Shown here piece by piece: positions 1 to 10,899 of a stretch of 64,000 nucleotides of DNA. Below the pieces are notes generated by a model. It searched no databases. It was not told where the DNA came from and was given only the letters and a program-made list of their open reading frames with translations. Origin of the DNA: Torreya grandis (lineage: Eukaryota; Streptophyta; Pinopsida; Cupressales; Taxaceae); assembly GCA_037957365.1 (NCBI GenBank), contig JARHVA010003262.1, positions 1,091,001 to 1,155,000 on the forward strand, written 5' to 3'. Numbering within the stretch: the first letter of the stretch is position 1; each line of letters starts with the position of its first letter. Both the position numbers and the translations under genes were made by a program.

Positions 1-160
1 CCTTTAGTACATCTACCTAATATTATTTTTGAAATATATTTATAAAAAAATAATTAGATTTAAATATCAAAATTATGTTATTTTGTGTTGTAGATTGTAT
101 CATCCAACATTGATATAATTTTGTGTTGAGTATTGTAACTACGTCATCTAGTGTTAATAT
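1..160. repeat. Host element C, left fragment with palindrome array
   Basis: No coding potential is seen. The segment holds two degraded copies (about 89-122 and 136-158) of the imperfect palindrome that recurs at 25320-25780 and 55900-56230, with consensus near AACTACATTGA then about 5 bases then TTGATATAGTTT. It is the left flank of element A. The last five bases, AATAT at 156-160, pair with AATAC at 25300-25304 as A's target-site duplication, so this piece was continuous with 25305 onward before A inserted. Confidence 0.6.
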
Positions 161-299
161 TATTGTCCTTGAATTTAGTAGGCTTAATTCATGGAATAAC
201 CCCTATGAAACTTGTCTATTTCATATCCCATGAGATCTAAGCATGCACAATGAGACCAATCACTACCTTCTTGCATTTGTCCTTCCTCAAAAAATTTAG

Positions 300-1380
300 T
301 CTTTTGAGGGAGTTTTTCACCTTGTATATTTTAGAGAATTTTCTTCAGACTACACCAAGTTCAAAATGGTGCAAACTGGAGAGTTTTCTCTAGACTATAC
401 TTTGAGGTGTAGGAACATAGAAATTTGCTTGTGCTACACATGCATGATCATATAATTTATATGTTCTTATAGGGGGGCCCACCACTTTGATAATTAATAT
501 TCATTAATTACTATTTTTATATATAATTACCCATGGTAATTTATTTTTCACTCTCTTTGCCATTTACAAGCCCATATAAATCCTCTCATCTATCATTTTC
601 ACATGCTTTACTTTCTTTTCATACACAGATTTTAGCTTTATGGATTTTCCCCTCCATCTTGGATTTAAGGTAAGGTTTTTAGTTTATTTTCCTTTTTCTA
701 TTTTCTCTTATTTTTATTATTATCTATTTTATCTCATTTATTTATTTATTTATTTATTTTGAAGCTCTGTTTCTTTTTATTCATGTCATTTTGTTTGATT
801 TTTAAACCAAGTTTCGAACCCTAATCATGCATGATCCTTAAAGTTTATTCTCCACTCAAAAAATTGAACCATCTCCTCTACGGTGCATCTCAAAGAAAAT
901 TCTCTAAGATGCACATCTTTTTTCAAGCTTGGGTGCACTTTAGATAATTTTCTTCAAGGTGCACCCATTTTATTAGACTCTTGTAACTTTTTATTTCCCC
1001 GTGCACCTTGAAAAAAATTCTCTAGATTACACATAGCTAACCCTTTGGTTCACTTCAAATAATTTTCTCTCAGGTGCACCAAACTAACCAAACTGGTGTA
1101 GATCGAAGAAATTTTTTTGACTTACACCAAGAACCCAACCTAGGCATGATGCAAACTAGAGAAAATTCTTCGATTTGCATCCAACTAAGTTTTTACCCAA
1201 CTCTTGTGCAAACTAGAGAATTTTCTCTAGATTGCACAAGAAGACCTACCTAGGGTGCAGTTTGGAGAATTTTCTCCAAACAACACCTAAAACCTTTAAA
1301 AATTATGCAACTCAAAAAAAAATCTTTGAACTACACAATTTCATTCTTATCATGCTAAAGCTCAAATTTTTTTCACTCTT
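300..1380. repeat. Cluster of long palindromes with GAAnnTTC cores (left LTR of A)
   Basis: About ten imperfect inverted repeats of 34-40 nt, each centred on GAGAATTTTCTC or AGAAAATTCT and flanked by arms of the type GGTGCA...TGCACC. The best one is 1203-1240: arms starting CTTGTGCAA and ending TTGCACAAG match at 17 of 19 positions. Others lie around 330-360, 370-410, 885-915, 930-965, 985-1030, 1050-1080, 1095-1135, 1147-1185, 1247-1285 and 1305-1350. No gene is present. The GAAnnTTC core resembles the inverted unit of a heat-shock element, but that link is inference. Confidence 0.75.
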
Positions 1381-1452
1381 ATAATTTTCTAAGATAAATG
1401 AAAAAATAATAACTCTAGGGAATTGAAATTCTCCCTTGTAGTCACTTGATTA

Positions 1453-4400
1453 ATGTCAGAGGATTCTCCTACCAAGAAAATGATGAAGTACAAGTTTCAA
1501 GGTGTGTTTCTAACATCTACAATTGAATCAAATATAGATTAGATCAAAGACACTAAAATTGGCCATATTGACATGGTTGAGTTCTTGTAGGGGCTTGGAA
1601 GGGACCCTATTACATGGCACACATAGGACATCCTAAATAAAAAATTCATTTGGAAGCTACATTCCCTATGTTGACACAATATCTAAAGTTCATCTTGATA
1701 GTTTATACATACTTTGATAGTCATACCAGATTAGTCAAGTATGTAGATGGAAAGGTGATCATTCATCTTGATGAGGAATAGTTGGATATAATCATTCATC
1801 TCTCTGATATTGAGGAATATTTTGATATAACTATGAGCTTAACCCAAGAATATTATTATAAGTATCTTGATAAGTGCAAAAGACACATCAATTTTCATTG
1901 GCTCATAACTCCTTGGCATTTCATTGTAAGATGGCATAATTAATTTTATCATGTTTATTTCCTAGAGGAAGTAGGGGATTTAATCACCCTCATAAGCAGA
2001 GTCAAATGGCTACCAACATCAAATGTCTTCCAAGAATGGATGTATCACTAAATTTTCATCATCAAGAAAGGTAAACAAAAAATCTATTGGGGAAAATAGA
2101 TTAGTGATTCCATATGTCACCACCTCTCTAAGGTGACCTCTTCTCTTAAATTCTTCATGACTATTTATTTGGTATATGCTACAACTAGCATGAAATCTTT
2201 TCTAGGGTTAACCATTGTTGGTGAAAGAAATAAAGTTATTGTTCATGAATATTACCCATAATTGACTCTAAAATAAAGTATTAAACATTAAAAGAGAGTT
2301 AATGATGCCTTTTTTTACAAATTAATTTGTATCTTCAATTGTGACCTCAAGAAAAAGATAATTTCAAATGCAACATGGGAAACAATCAATAAGGTTGGTT
2401 ATATTTTACTAAAATTCCCAACCTTCACCTACATTAGGGTAGGGGGATTTGATAAACAACTTTATATGCTACCCAGGTACCCAAGTGATAAGTTAATTTT
2501 TTATGGAGATGGGTTGGAAAACTATGAGTGTACATAAAAAATAGTCAAATGCCCATAATCGAGGATTTAATTTTCCCATTAGCATTGGTCAATATATAAT
2601 TTCAACCACTCTAAAATCCAAGACAATGGAAAATAAAATAAAATGGATCACTTTAAAGTGATTTAAGATAAGGAGAGACTTTGTTTACAAAATGATGAAG
2701 GAAAAGATGAAAGGAAACTTTACTCATATACATAAAATTGAATATATCTAGGTAGAGTGTAGGACTGATGAAGATGTGAGAAAGCTAGATTATAACCATC
2801 TCATCCTTGATCAAATTTTCAATCTAAATTTGCTTGATATTATAGATTATTTATTAGATGATGAGAATGCAACAGACCTATCATATAAGGGTAATCAAGT
2901 GGCTTCAACTCCTCTTCCTCTAATTGAATGGTCTATAAAAGAATCCACATCTATCAGAGATAGATTTCAACCTATTCTTATGAAGACTAATGCTTTGTTG
3001 GAATCAAAAGGTATTAAGTTGAAATAATTAAAAACTAGGTCTCAAGAATAATATGGTGAAGACACTGCTAATAAGCATGAGGAACTCAAAACAAATAATA
3101 AGGAAGATGCCTCCACTTCTACATAGAAACTAAGGTTTGTGTTCATGAGTAAAGGGAAAAGAAAGGGAAAAGAAGCTGAGGTAGAGAAAAGTTTTCAAGT
3201 AGAGAAACAAGAAGACCCAGTCACATGTGAAGCACCATCTCAACTAGTTATTTCACAACCATCTTAACCATTGATTCAATAGCTTTAGCAGATAGTGGCC
3301 TCATAACCAAAGATTATTCAATTTGAAACTTCACAAATGTCTATTTCAAAAGTGGTTTATTCCATTCCTTCCCTTGTTACTTCTACTATGACCATTATCT
3401 CTACCATTCCTCCCTAGACTATTTTTTCATCCACTCCATCACCTACTAGTGCCATGCTTTTCCAAGTCACTTTGTAAGGTACATTAGATCAAGTTTTTGA
3501 TTCTATATCTAATCTACCTAGTCCATTAAAATCATTGGGATCACCTACCAATTTATACTTAATCCAACAACATATAGATAAATTTATGTCTACACCATCT
3601 TCTAAATTGACAACCCAAGTCCTTATTACTCCTATATCCAACCAGCCAGTAGGGACCAAAGTTTATGTCATACCAACTAAAACTCCACTAGTCATAACCA
3701 AAATTCCATTAGTGTCTACTCCACTAATAAATACTACCATCCCACATTCCATTCCACTTTCATAAACCCTTAATGTTCCCCAAACATCATAATCCTTGGT
3801 ATCCTCTACACTAAAATATCCATCAACCTTTCCTCCTTAGCTCATGACTCAAAAACCCAAAAGGAAGAAGAAAGTTGTGTCCCCTGATGACTTTGATTTT
3901 AGTAAACTTGAGTTGATAAAGCCATATCAAGAATAATTTTTTATTATGAACACAAGTAAGCTAAAGTTACAGTGCCTCCCCAAGATAGAAATATTGAGGA
4001 TATCCAAGCATCTAAATATGTAGTTAGATGAATTGATCTTGGAAAATAAACTCATGAAATTGTAAAGGAAGATTTGAAAGCAACAATGAAATCTTTGATT
4101 AAGAGATATGATAAGGACAAGAAAATCAAAAATTAAATCAAAGTATAAGTAGAATAATTAACTTCAATTTTACTAAAGATCACACAATCATTTGAGTTAG
4201 TTGAGCCTATTGAGAATGAAACCATAGAAAAAGTAATTCAATAGGTGGAAAAGATTACTTCTTAAGGTTGAGTAGTGAGTGCTTCAATTGAAAGATTGTT
4301 AATCTGAGGTACTCAATGATTGCATTCTACCAGTGAAATCTTGAAAACCTTGAGTGAGGTAAAAATAGAAATTTGGCAAACACTTGAGACATTCACTCAA

Positions 4401-4995
4401 GACTTACAGTTAATTGAAAAAGATATTCACACATGGACTCAACTGTGCCATTTCAAGCTAGAATGCTTGGTTGAACAAAAGGTCATTCCAAGGAAGAAAG
4501 TGTTCTTAGAATATAGAGAAGTAATGAAGAATAAGAAGTATGTTCTCAAGAAATTAATTAAGGATCTCAAAGAATCTAAAGATATGTGCACTAATAAGGG
4601 TTTGGACCTTACTAATTAAATTGGAGAATTTCCTTTATAAGTTAAATATGACTCTCAAGGAATTATTAATATTTAAATAATAGTTCAAGAGTTTACTTCT
4701 TTGATTTAGATAGAGATTCAGATAGTAACATTCACATTGGACTCTATCAACAAACTAATTGATTTTCATGTCACAATGGACAAATTGTAAAGAATATTAG
4801 ATGAAAGAAAAGATGTGCCAACTAATCTAGTGAAATCCATAACAAGGGTCCTTTCCATATCCAAAATTACACTAGGGATAGATAATAATTAGTTCTAGGC
4901 CACCCTAAAGAGATACAAAGCATAAATGGAGAAGAACAAGAATGAATAAATTCTGGTGTCTAAGGACACTTAGTTTATTTTATTAACTTTTCATA
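1453..4995 (+). pseudogene. U3-encoded accessory ORF, decayed (left LTR copy)
   Basis: This long coding relic matches no gag, pol or env domain known to me. It can be read from ATG at 1453, which opens MSEDSPTKK, to about 4995. Most stops are TAG or TAA at expected Gln positions. Frameshifts fall before 2157 and between 2498 and 2776; the stretches beginning at 1453, 2776, 3535 and 3844 share one frame. Regions in order: an N-terminal domain; a motif FTYIRVGGF...LPRYPSDKLI at 2424-2498; a segment ending in acidic LLDDENATDLSY (2776-3027); a Ser/Thr/Pro-rich linker (3180-3840); a basic NLS-like PKRKKKV (3856-3876); a Lys/Glu-rich coiled-coil C-terminus (4050-4990). The frame at 59989-63951 is homologous in layout and motifs. 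Function unknown; DNA or chromatin contact is only a guess from the basic patch. Confidence 0.65.
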
Positions 4996-5103
4996 TGAGT
5001 TATAGGCCACCCTAAAGAGATAAAAATAATAAATGGAGAAGAAAAAGAATGAATAAATTCTTGTGTCTAAGGACACTTAGTTTATTTTATTAACTTTTCA
5101 TAT
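4896..5103. repeat. 107-bp tandem duplication, left LTR of A only
   Basis: The segment beginning TAGGCCACCCTAAAGAGATA at 4896 is repeated at 5003 with few differences. The right LTR has a single copy near 24325, so the duplication arose in the left LTR after insertion. It covers the C-terminal end of the U3 reading frame and duplicates the GGACACTTAGTTTATT segment. Confidence 0.85.
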
Positions 5104-5224
5104 GTAATTTTTCTTGGTGAAATTTGCATGTAGGAAAAATACATAGTCCTAAGTCAAATTGGACTCTGTCAATGAATAAGTCAAAGTGTTTACGTTTTTC
5201 CTATTTTTGTTTATAGCTCCTCTC

Positions 5225-5232
5225 TATAAATA
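5225..5232 (+). promoter_or_regulatory. TATA box of element A left LTR
   Basis: TATAAATA lies in CTCTCTATAAATAGGAGG and is conserved in the right LTR at 24537-24544. Transcription would start about 25-30 bp downstream, near 5258. AATAAA at 5349-5354 (conserved at 24661-24666) then fits the R-region polyadenylation signal. This places nearly all of the LTR, including the long reading frame, in U3. Confidence 0.75.
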
Positions 5233-5348
5233 GGAGGATGCTCTTTTTTAAATGTATCACCAAGTCTATATAAGTAAAAGATTGTTGAATTGATAATTAA
5301 TTATTGAAACTTTGTGTTCATATTGTAAAAATTGAATGCCATCAACAT

Positions 5349-5354
5349 AATAAA
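5349..5354 (+). terminator. Candidate polyadenylation signal of element A
   Basis: AATAAA about 120 bp downstream of the TATA box, conserved at 24661-24666 in the other LTR. The position suits the R region of an LTR. Assignment rests on motif and spacing only. Confidence 0.5.
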
Positions 5355-6003
5355 ATCAAGTGAAATTTCAATATTTGTGTTGGAATATACTTGTGGTTTA
5401 TTGGGACTGTTATTTTATATTTTCCATTACATTTTATTGTGATTTTATTGGATTATGGTGTGAAATTCCTATAAAACGGAAGGTGCCACGAAGCTGATTT
5501 TAGAGTCTTTGAGCTAAATTATAGTTACTGGGTTTGTGTTCATCATTATAAAGTGACTTACCATGGATAATTTGGGCCAAAAGTTATTCTTATTTGATTA
5601 TTTTAATATTTATTGTAAATAAGGTGATGAATTTGAGTTTCACTTTGTTCCATCTATTCATGTTACTTTGTTGGTATCATTCTAGTTACTCTTTCAGCTA
5701 GCTAATTTGAATATCAATTAGCATTACTCCATCAAGTAGTTTTATGTTTTCATAATACATTGTAAGGAATGGAGGAAAGTTTTTAAGTAAACATCAATTC
5801 CAAAAAAGAGGATTGGATGATATGACAACACCCACTTTGATAAAAATTATTGTAAACACGTGTAAATAATTACTTGTTGTATTAGTTAGCAATAAGAAGG
5901 GAGCATCCCATCTCCTTGAGGAGAGATTTATCTCATCACACTATAACTGAGAGTACCATTTAGTACCATTATATCAGTAAAAAAATATTCACCCAACATT
6001 TTT

Positions 6004-6021
6004 TGGTGACTCTGTTGGGGA
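6004..6021 (+). other. Primer-binding site of element A (tRNA-Arg type)
   Basis: TGGTGACTCTGTTGGGGA begins five bases after the left LTR. It is TGGCGACTCCGCTGGGGA with three C-to-T changes, the complement of a plant tRNA-Arg 3' end and the kind of site used by Ogre-type elements. It fixes plus orientation and the 5' LTR boundary. Confidence 0.8.
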
Positions 6022-6197
6022 ATGAACATGCAACCTAGAGCTATACTCATTCAGTTGAAATAAGACCAACACCTTATTATTTTTTATTATTTTATTGTAG
6101 TTAATATCTTTTATTTTCTAGAAAATTTCACAACATAGAAAAACAAAGCTAAATTCATGATAGAAGGGAAATAGGACACACTGATCCAACATTCAAG

Positions 6198-7540
6198 TTG
6201 TTGCAAGAACATAACTTTGATCTTTTGTCAACATGTGTAAGGTTACCTCTTCAGCATATAAGAAGTTTTCCACCTACCAATATAAAATCTCCTATACCAG
6301 GGGAAAGCTCCAATGTTCTTAGGGTTTTACCTATTTTTCCTTTTAAAATATTTATTGTCCCTCTGTACAATCCACATAGAATGATTATTCAAGGTCAATG
6401 GGGAATTGCTTTTGGTCTATTGAACTTGACACCACCATCGCATGAACTTTTCATGGTTCATGGAAAATTTTCCCCAAGTTCTATGGTGATGGCAAGAAAC
6501 ATTTGAGTGAACATATTGCCACATTATACATTGCATGCAGATTTCTTAGAGTAGAACATGAATATGTTTCTATGAGGTTGTTCATAGAAACACTCCAAGG
6601 CATTATTGTTGATTGGTTTTACCATCTTGCAATAGGAACCATCACAAGTTGGGTAGCACTTAAGGCTAAGTTTGAGGCAAGGTTTAAGCTGAGAAAAGAT
6701 TCTCATGCCTTGTTGGATTAACTTACACAAATTAAGAAAGAAACACATGAGCACATGCATGAGTTTGTTTCAAAGTTTAATAAGTAGAGGAATAGGATTC
6801 CAATAGTTTTTCAACCTATGACATGGAACCTAAAATGATTCTTCATTAATTCTTAGTTAATGTAAGTTAGTTTTCTTTTGTCAAGAGTAGCCCAAGATAA
6901 TATTGATGATGCTTAAAGATTATCCACTAAAGTATAAGATGATTTGATATTTTTGGGAAAAGTAAGAAATAATTAAAACAAGTCTAGAGGGTATCCTTCA
7001 ATAACTTCTCCTTCTACTATCACCATGGATCTTATGGTACAAAAGCTGGAAAATGAATTGCTATCACTCAAGAAGCAAATTTCCCATGGTATTTCCTTTC
7101 CTTAATATAAGGATAATCCAAGAATAATATACCCAAATGCCTCTTATTATTCCAATAATGCTATGAGGAATCAAAATCATAATAAGCTTCTTCCACCATA
7201 AGCAAGGATTGCACTGAAGGAACCATCGGATAATGTAATAGTTAACTAGTTAGAACCTAAAAATGATGATGTTATGGAGCTAGAATATGTTCCAAAAGAT
7301 GATTCTAATCCATTCATAATATATGAATAAGAATAAGCTGGTGACTTTGATATTAGGTTTCTAAACATTAAATAAGAAGTTGAACAAGAGGAAGACATAC
7401 AGGGTGAGTCTTATGCCATCTTCACCCATTCTCAAAGTCAGCCAAATCAACAAAAAAATATTGATAAATATAAGTCCAAGGATAAACCACACAATGAATT
7501 TATAGTTTATAAAATAGGAACTCCCCTACTGGTTTAACCA
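6198..7540 (+). pseudogene. gag: gag of element A, decayed
   Basis: Two overlapping open stretches (6198-6506 and 6503-6721) are one gag broken by a frameshift near 6475. The second frame begins upstream as KFYGDGKKHLSEHIATLY, the start of the retrotransposon gag (capsid) domain, and continues through RLFIETLQG, VDWFYHL and SWVALKAKFEARF. After a stop at 6719 the same frame reads TQIKKETHEHMHEFVSKFNK, the expected capsid C-terminus. A charged linker with several TAG/TAA codons follows to about 7540. No zinc knuckle is recognisable. Gag would form the cytoplasmic virus-like particle. Confidence 0.8.
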
Positions 7541-7549
7541 CAATATATA

Positions 7550-8230
7550 GTGGCATATAAACAAGTAAGTACACCTCCTCATCATTCTGCTTCTTATCCT
7601 TCTACAGCTAGACCTAGTGCCCAAAACATGAAACCCAAAAATGAAAATAACTCATCTTCCCTAGCTGTCCCATATCTAGTTTTTGAATTCATATACCATG
7701 CCAAGAAGGTAAAAATTCAAATGTCTGAGGTGGAGTACCTCCAATCCAATCCCAACCAATTCAAGATATTGGTGAAGTTTGTAAAAATTAGAAGAACTAA
7801 TTCTAATTATACCTCATCTAAGAGTGTATCGGTTGAACTTAAACCAAAACTAAAACAATATAACTTGGTTATAACTACTACATTCAACTCAATAAAAATT
7901 GAACCTTTTTATATTTCCCTATTTATCAATGGTTATAAGCTTAGTAATTATGTCATTGATTTGAGTGCCTCCAATAATGTGATGCTAATCAAAGTAGCCA
8001 CTACCTTGGGGTTAAATTTAATAAAGACTTTTGGTCATTGATTTTTAATGGAAACTAAGCAAGTACGCCTCATAGGCCAAATCAAGGATGTGTAATTTGC
8101 ATTTTGTGCATTTTTAGAGAAGAAGATCAAGATGACAGTTCTTATGGATAATGTTCTATCATCATATTAAGTTTTATTTTGACATAAATTTTGCAAATAT
8201 GCTGGTAGTTAAATCAACATGGATTAGTAT
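7550..8230 (+). pseudogene. Aspartic protease of element A, decayed
   Basis: The open stretch 7550-8041 ends in a retropepsin-like fold: PFYISLFINGYKLSNYVIDLSAS. The catalytic DSGA appears as DLSA at 7958-7969, a damaged active site. Beyond the TGA at 8039 the frame continues as ETKQVRLIGQIKDVQFAF and CAFLEKKIKMTVLMDNVLSSY to about 8230, the rest of the domain. In life it would cleave the gag-pol precursor. The upstream Ser/Pro-rich part (7550-7700) is a linker from gag. Confidence 0.8.
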
Positions 8231-8449
8231 AAGGCTATGATACTTATCAAGGTGTGATGTAAAAACTTCATCTAGAGAAGCAAGCAAAATATACTGTGAT
8301 AAAGACTAAGGATCCAAAAGCCTAGATTCTCTTTAAAGCATCTAGAATATTTACATATTTATTGTTCATAGATGAATACCCAATATCTCTAGATGATAAT
8401 TTGGATAAAGGTTAGGAAATAGAAGAACTTCCCTCCTTAGATAAAGAGG

Positions 8450-8900
8450 TTTTGTATTTTGAAACTATCAAAGTCAAAATTTCAAACAATTTTTGGACTT
8501 TAGAATTTGATGGTAGTTGCTCTTGAATAGGATCTAGAGATGGGATAGTCCTCATATCCCTAAAAAGAAATATATTCCCTTTTTATTTCAAGTTATAGTT
8601 TGATAACACTAACAATACTACTGAATATGAAGCCTTGTTGCTAGGGATGGATGTTTCACAAAAGAAAGGGATTAAAAATCTTCATGTTCAAGGTGATGCT
8701 AAGTTAGTCATTTGTCAACTCAATAATTTGTATCAAACAAAGAATGAAAGGTTAAGGCATTAATAAAATTATGTCTAAGATTGCATAGAATATTTTGATA
8801 ATTTTAATATATCAATGGTTCCTAGAGAATATAATGATAGGGCAAATTCATTGTCTATTTCAACCACTCTCCTGATTCCTCACAAGGATTTCCAAAGAAA
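8450..8900 (+). pseudogene. Archaeal-type RNase H (aRNH) upstream of RT, element A
   Basis: Reads WTLEFDGSCS, then TNNTTEYEALLLGMD, VQGDAKLVICQLN and PREYNDRANSLS, the four blocks of the RNase H1 fold. The first three acidic residues are present: D at 8509-8511, E near 8629, D at 8695-8697. The fourth is Asn (ANSLS for expected ADSLS), consistent with a G-to-A change. Internal TGA and TAA codons add to the damage. The domain lies between protease and RT, unlike element D where the equivalent domain follows the gypsy RNase H. Such extra RNases H mark the Tat lineage. Confidence 0.8.
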
Positions 8901-9466
8901 CAAGTATACCATTGAGTTGGTCTTCAACCTAGTGTTCCTGATAATGTTAATCATTGGTAAGTTTTAAACAATGATGATCAATTCATCACCTTATTAGAAA
9001 AGGTAAAATATTTTAGTGATTTATATTTTTAGGGGAGTGACTCTATTCCTCAAGAATCAACTTTTGAGGTTAAAGGGGAAAATGGAAAATAAATTTTGTA
9101 GCTAAAAGGGAATAGTATTACCAAAGGATTGGAATCTCTAGAGAAGATTTTTTATAAACATGATCGATTCATTAAACATCAACAGTCAAAATAAAATTCA
9201 TCTATATAAATTAAGCAAGTCAATATAGGGATAGAGGATGATACTAAAATGATAAATGTTGCTCATCAAAAGAAAGAGAAAAGTTGGTGAGACTTCTATG
9301 TTGGTACATTGATGTGTTAACATAATCATATGCTAATCTAAAATCTTTTCAACCCAAGGAAGTGCAACATGATATTCCTTTAAAACTTGTGTCTCAGCGT
9401 CATAAGAAGAAATAATGATATTATAGTTCCAAAATCTCAGGTACCATCCTTACTTAAATTCAAAAG

Positions 9467-10270
9467 ATGTTGAATGCTAGGATCATATTTCCTTTACATC
9501 ACTCAACATGGATAACTAACATTGTTCCTATGAGAAAAAACTATGGAGAGATCCACATTTGTGTTGACTTCCAAACTATGAACCAAACATCTCTTAAGGA
9601 TAATTACCCACTACTGGTAATGGATGAAGTACTACAAATAATGATGGGCTTAGAGATGTTATCTATGATATATGGCTTATTAGGATACAATAAATTGGAG
9701 GTTCATGATGAATATCAACATAAGATTACCTTCACTACTCCATGGGGAACTTTTGCATATCATAAAATGCCTTTTGGGTTGATTAATGTCGGTGACACCA
9801 TTCAGAGGGCTATGGATTTGGATTTCAAATATATTATTAGCAAGTTTATTGTGGACTATCTTGTTGATTTAAATATTTTCTCAAAAAATAATCAAGATCA
9901 TTGTGACCATTTATAACAAGTACTTCAAAGGTGCCACCAACATGGGATATCCTTTAATCCCAAGAAATCCATTTTTTGGGTTACTAAAGGTAAGCTCCTA
10001 GGACACATTATGTCCAAGTAAGGAATCAAGATTGATCCTAAATGGGTCAAGTAAATTTATAATCTTACTTTGACATCAAGTAAGAAAGGAGTGCATTCTT
10101 TATTTAGGAAGGTTAACTTCTTGTAAAGATTTATACCCAATTTTTCTAAGAAGATGAATCACATTATCGATATGATGAAAGGAAAATCAATTTTCCATTG
10201 GAATGTAGAAGGGAGAGTTGCATTTCATGAAGTTAAGGAAGCAATTGCACTTGTTCCCATTTAAGTCTAC
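9467..10270 (+). pseudogene. Reverse transcriptase of element A, decayed
   Basis: The open stretch 9467-9916 carries RT fingers and palm: WITNIVPMRKNYGEIHICVDF, NQTSLKDNYPLLVMDEVL, ITFTTPWGTFAYHKMPFGLI. The catalytic Y-x-D-D reads YLVD at 9857-9868, so a catalytic Asp is lost, followed by the usual IFSKN. After the stop at 9914 the frame continues through HGISFNPKKSIFWV and LLGHIMSK. A linker of about 560 bp with many stops (8900-9466) separates it from the aRNH domain. The enzyme would copy element RNA to DNA. Confidence 0.88.
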
Positions 10271-10279
10271 CCTAACTAT

Positions 10280-10640
10280 GCTAAGAACTTCATTATGTAT
10301 AGTTATGATTCTGAACATACTCTATCCACAATTTTGGTGTAGCCAAATGAGGAGGGGATTTAATTTCCTATAGATTTCATGAGATTCCCTCTAAAGGCTC
10401 ATGAGATTAAGTACTCACCCATGGAGAAACATGCTTACATTGTGGTGAATGTGGTTATGCATTTTAGGTATTACATCCTTAATTCTCACACCATTACACT
10501 AATATTAGATTCTACAGTCAAGTCTATCCTAACTTAATAGGAATTTGGAATAAAAATAGGTAATTAGATTGATAAGATCCAAGAATATGATATGGAAATA
10601 AAACCTACAAATATAGTGCATGGAAAAGGTTTGTGTTAGC
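10280..10640 (+). pseudogene. Gypsy RNase H of element A, decayed
   Basis: Follows RT in frame: FIMYSYDSEHTLSTILVQ, PIDFMRFPLKAHEIKYSPME and KHAYIVVNVVMHFRYYIL match the usual gypsy RNase H, with D in the first block and E in YSPMEKHA. Several TAG/TAA codons interrupt it. With the upstream aRNH, the element had two RNase H domains. Confidence 0.75.
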
Positions 10641-10899
10641 TCATTGCAGTAAACAAGCTAGAAGAGACATCTAGTAATGAAAGAGACATAGAAAAAGAAC
10701 TACCACAATCTTGTTTGTGAGCACTTTAAATGAATGGTATTCTAACATTTCTCATTTCCTCACATATGGAGAATGTATAGAACATTTGTCTTGTAAAGAA
10801 AATAGGACAATCAAGCTTAAAGCTACAAACTTCATTCTTTGGGACAATAGTTTGTATGAGTGAAGCATTGATAGAATTTTTCTAGAATGCATAAACAAA

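Larger units (their letters stand above)
161..5998 (+). repeat. Element A left LTR (about 5.8 kb)
   Basis: The boundary comes from alignment to 12168-25299: homology begins at the degenerate TATTGTCCTTGAATTTA and stops at CACCCAACA just before the primer-binding site. It contains in order a palindrome cluster (300-1380), a decayed long reading frame (1453 to about 4995), a 107-bp tandem duplication (4896-5103), a TATA box (5225-5232), a polyadenylation signal (5349-5354) and about 650 bp of R/U5. By TATA position, U3 is about 5.1 kb, so the reading frame lies in U3. The LTR pair has diverged by many substitutions and indels, so the insertion is old. Confidence 0.88.

Noticed and set aside
300..1380. 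Possible CRISPR-like array of regular palindromic repeats
   Set aside because: Units are diverged, irregularly spaced, in a plant LTR, with no cas genes; they are palindromes within U3.
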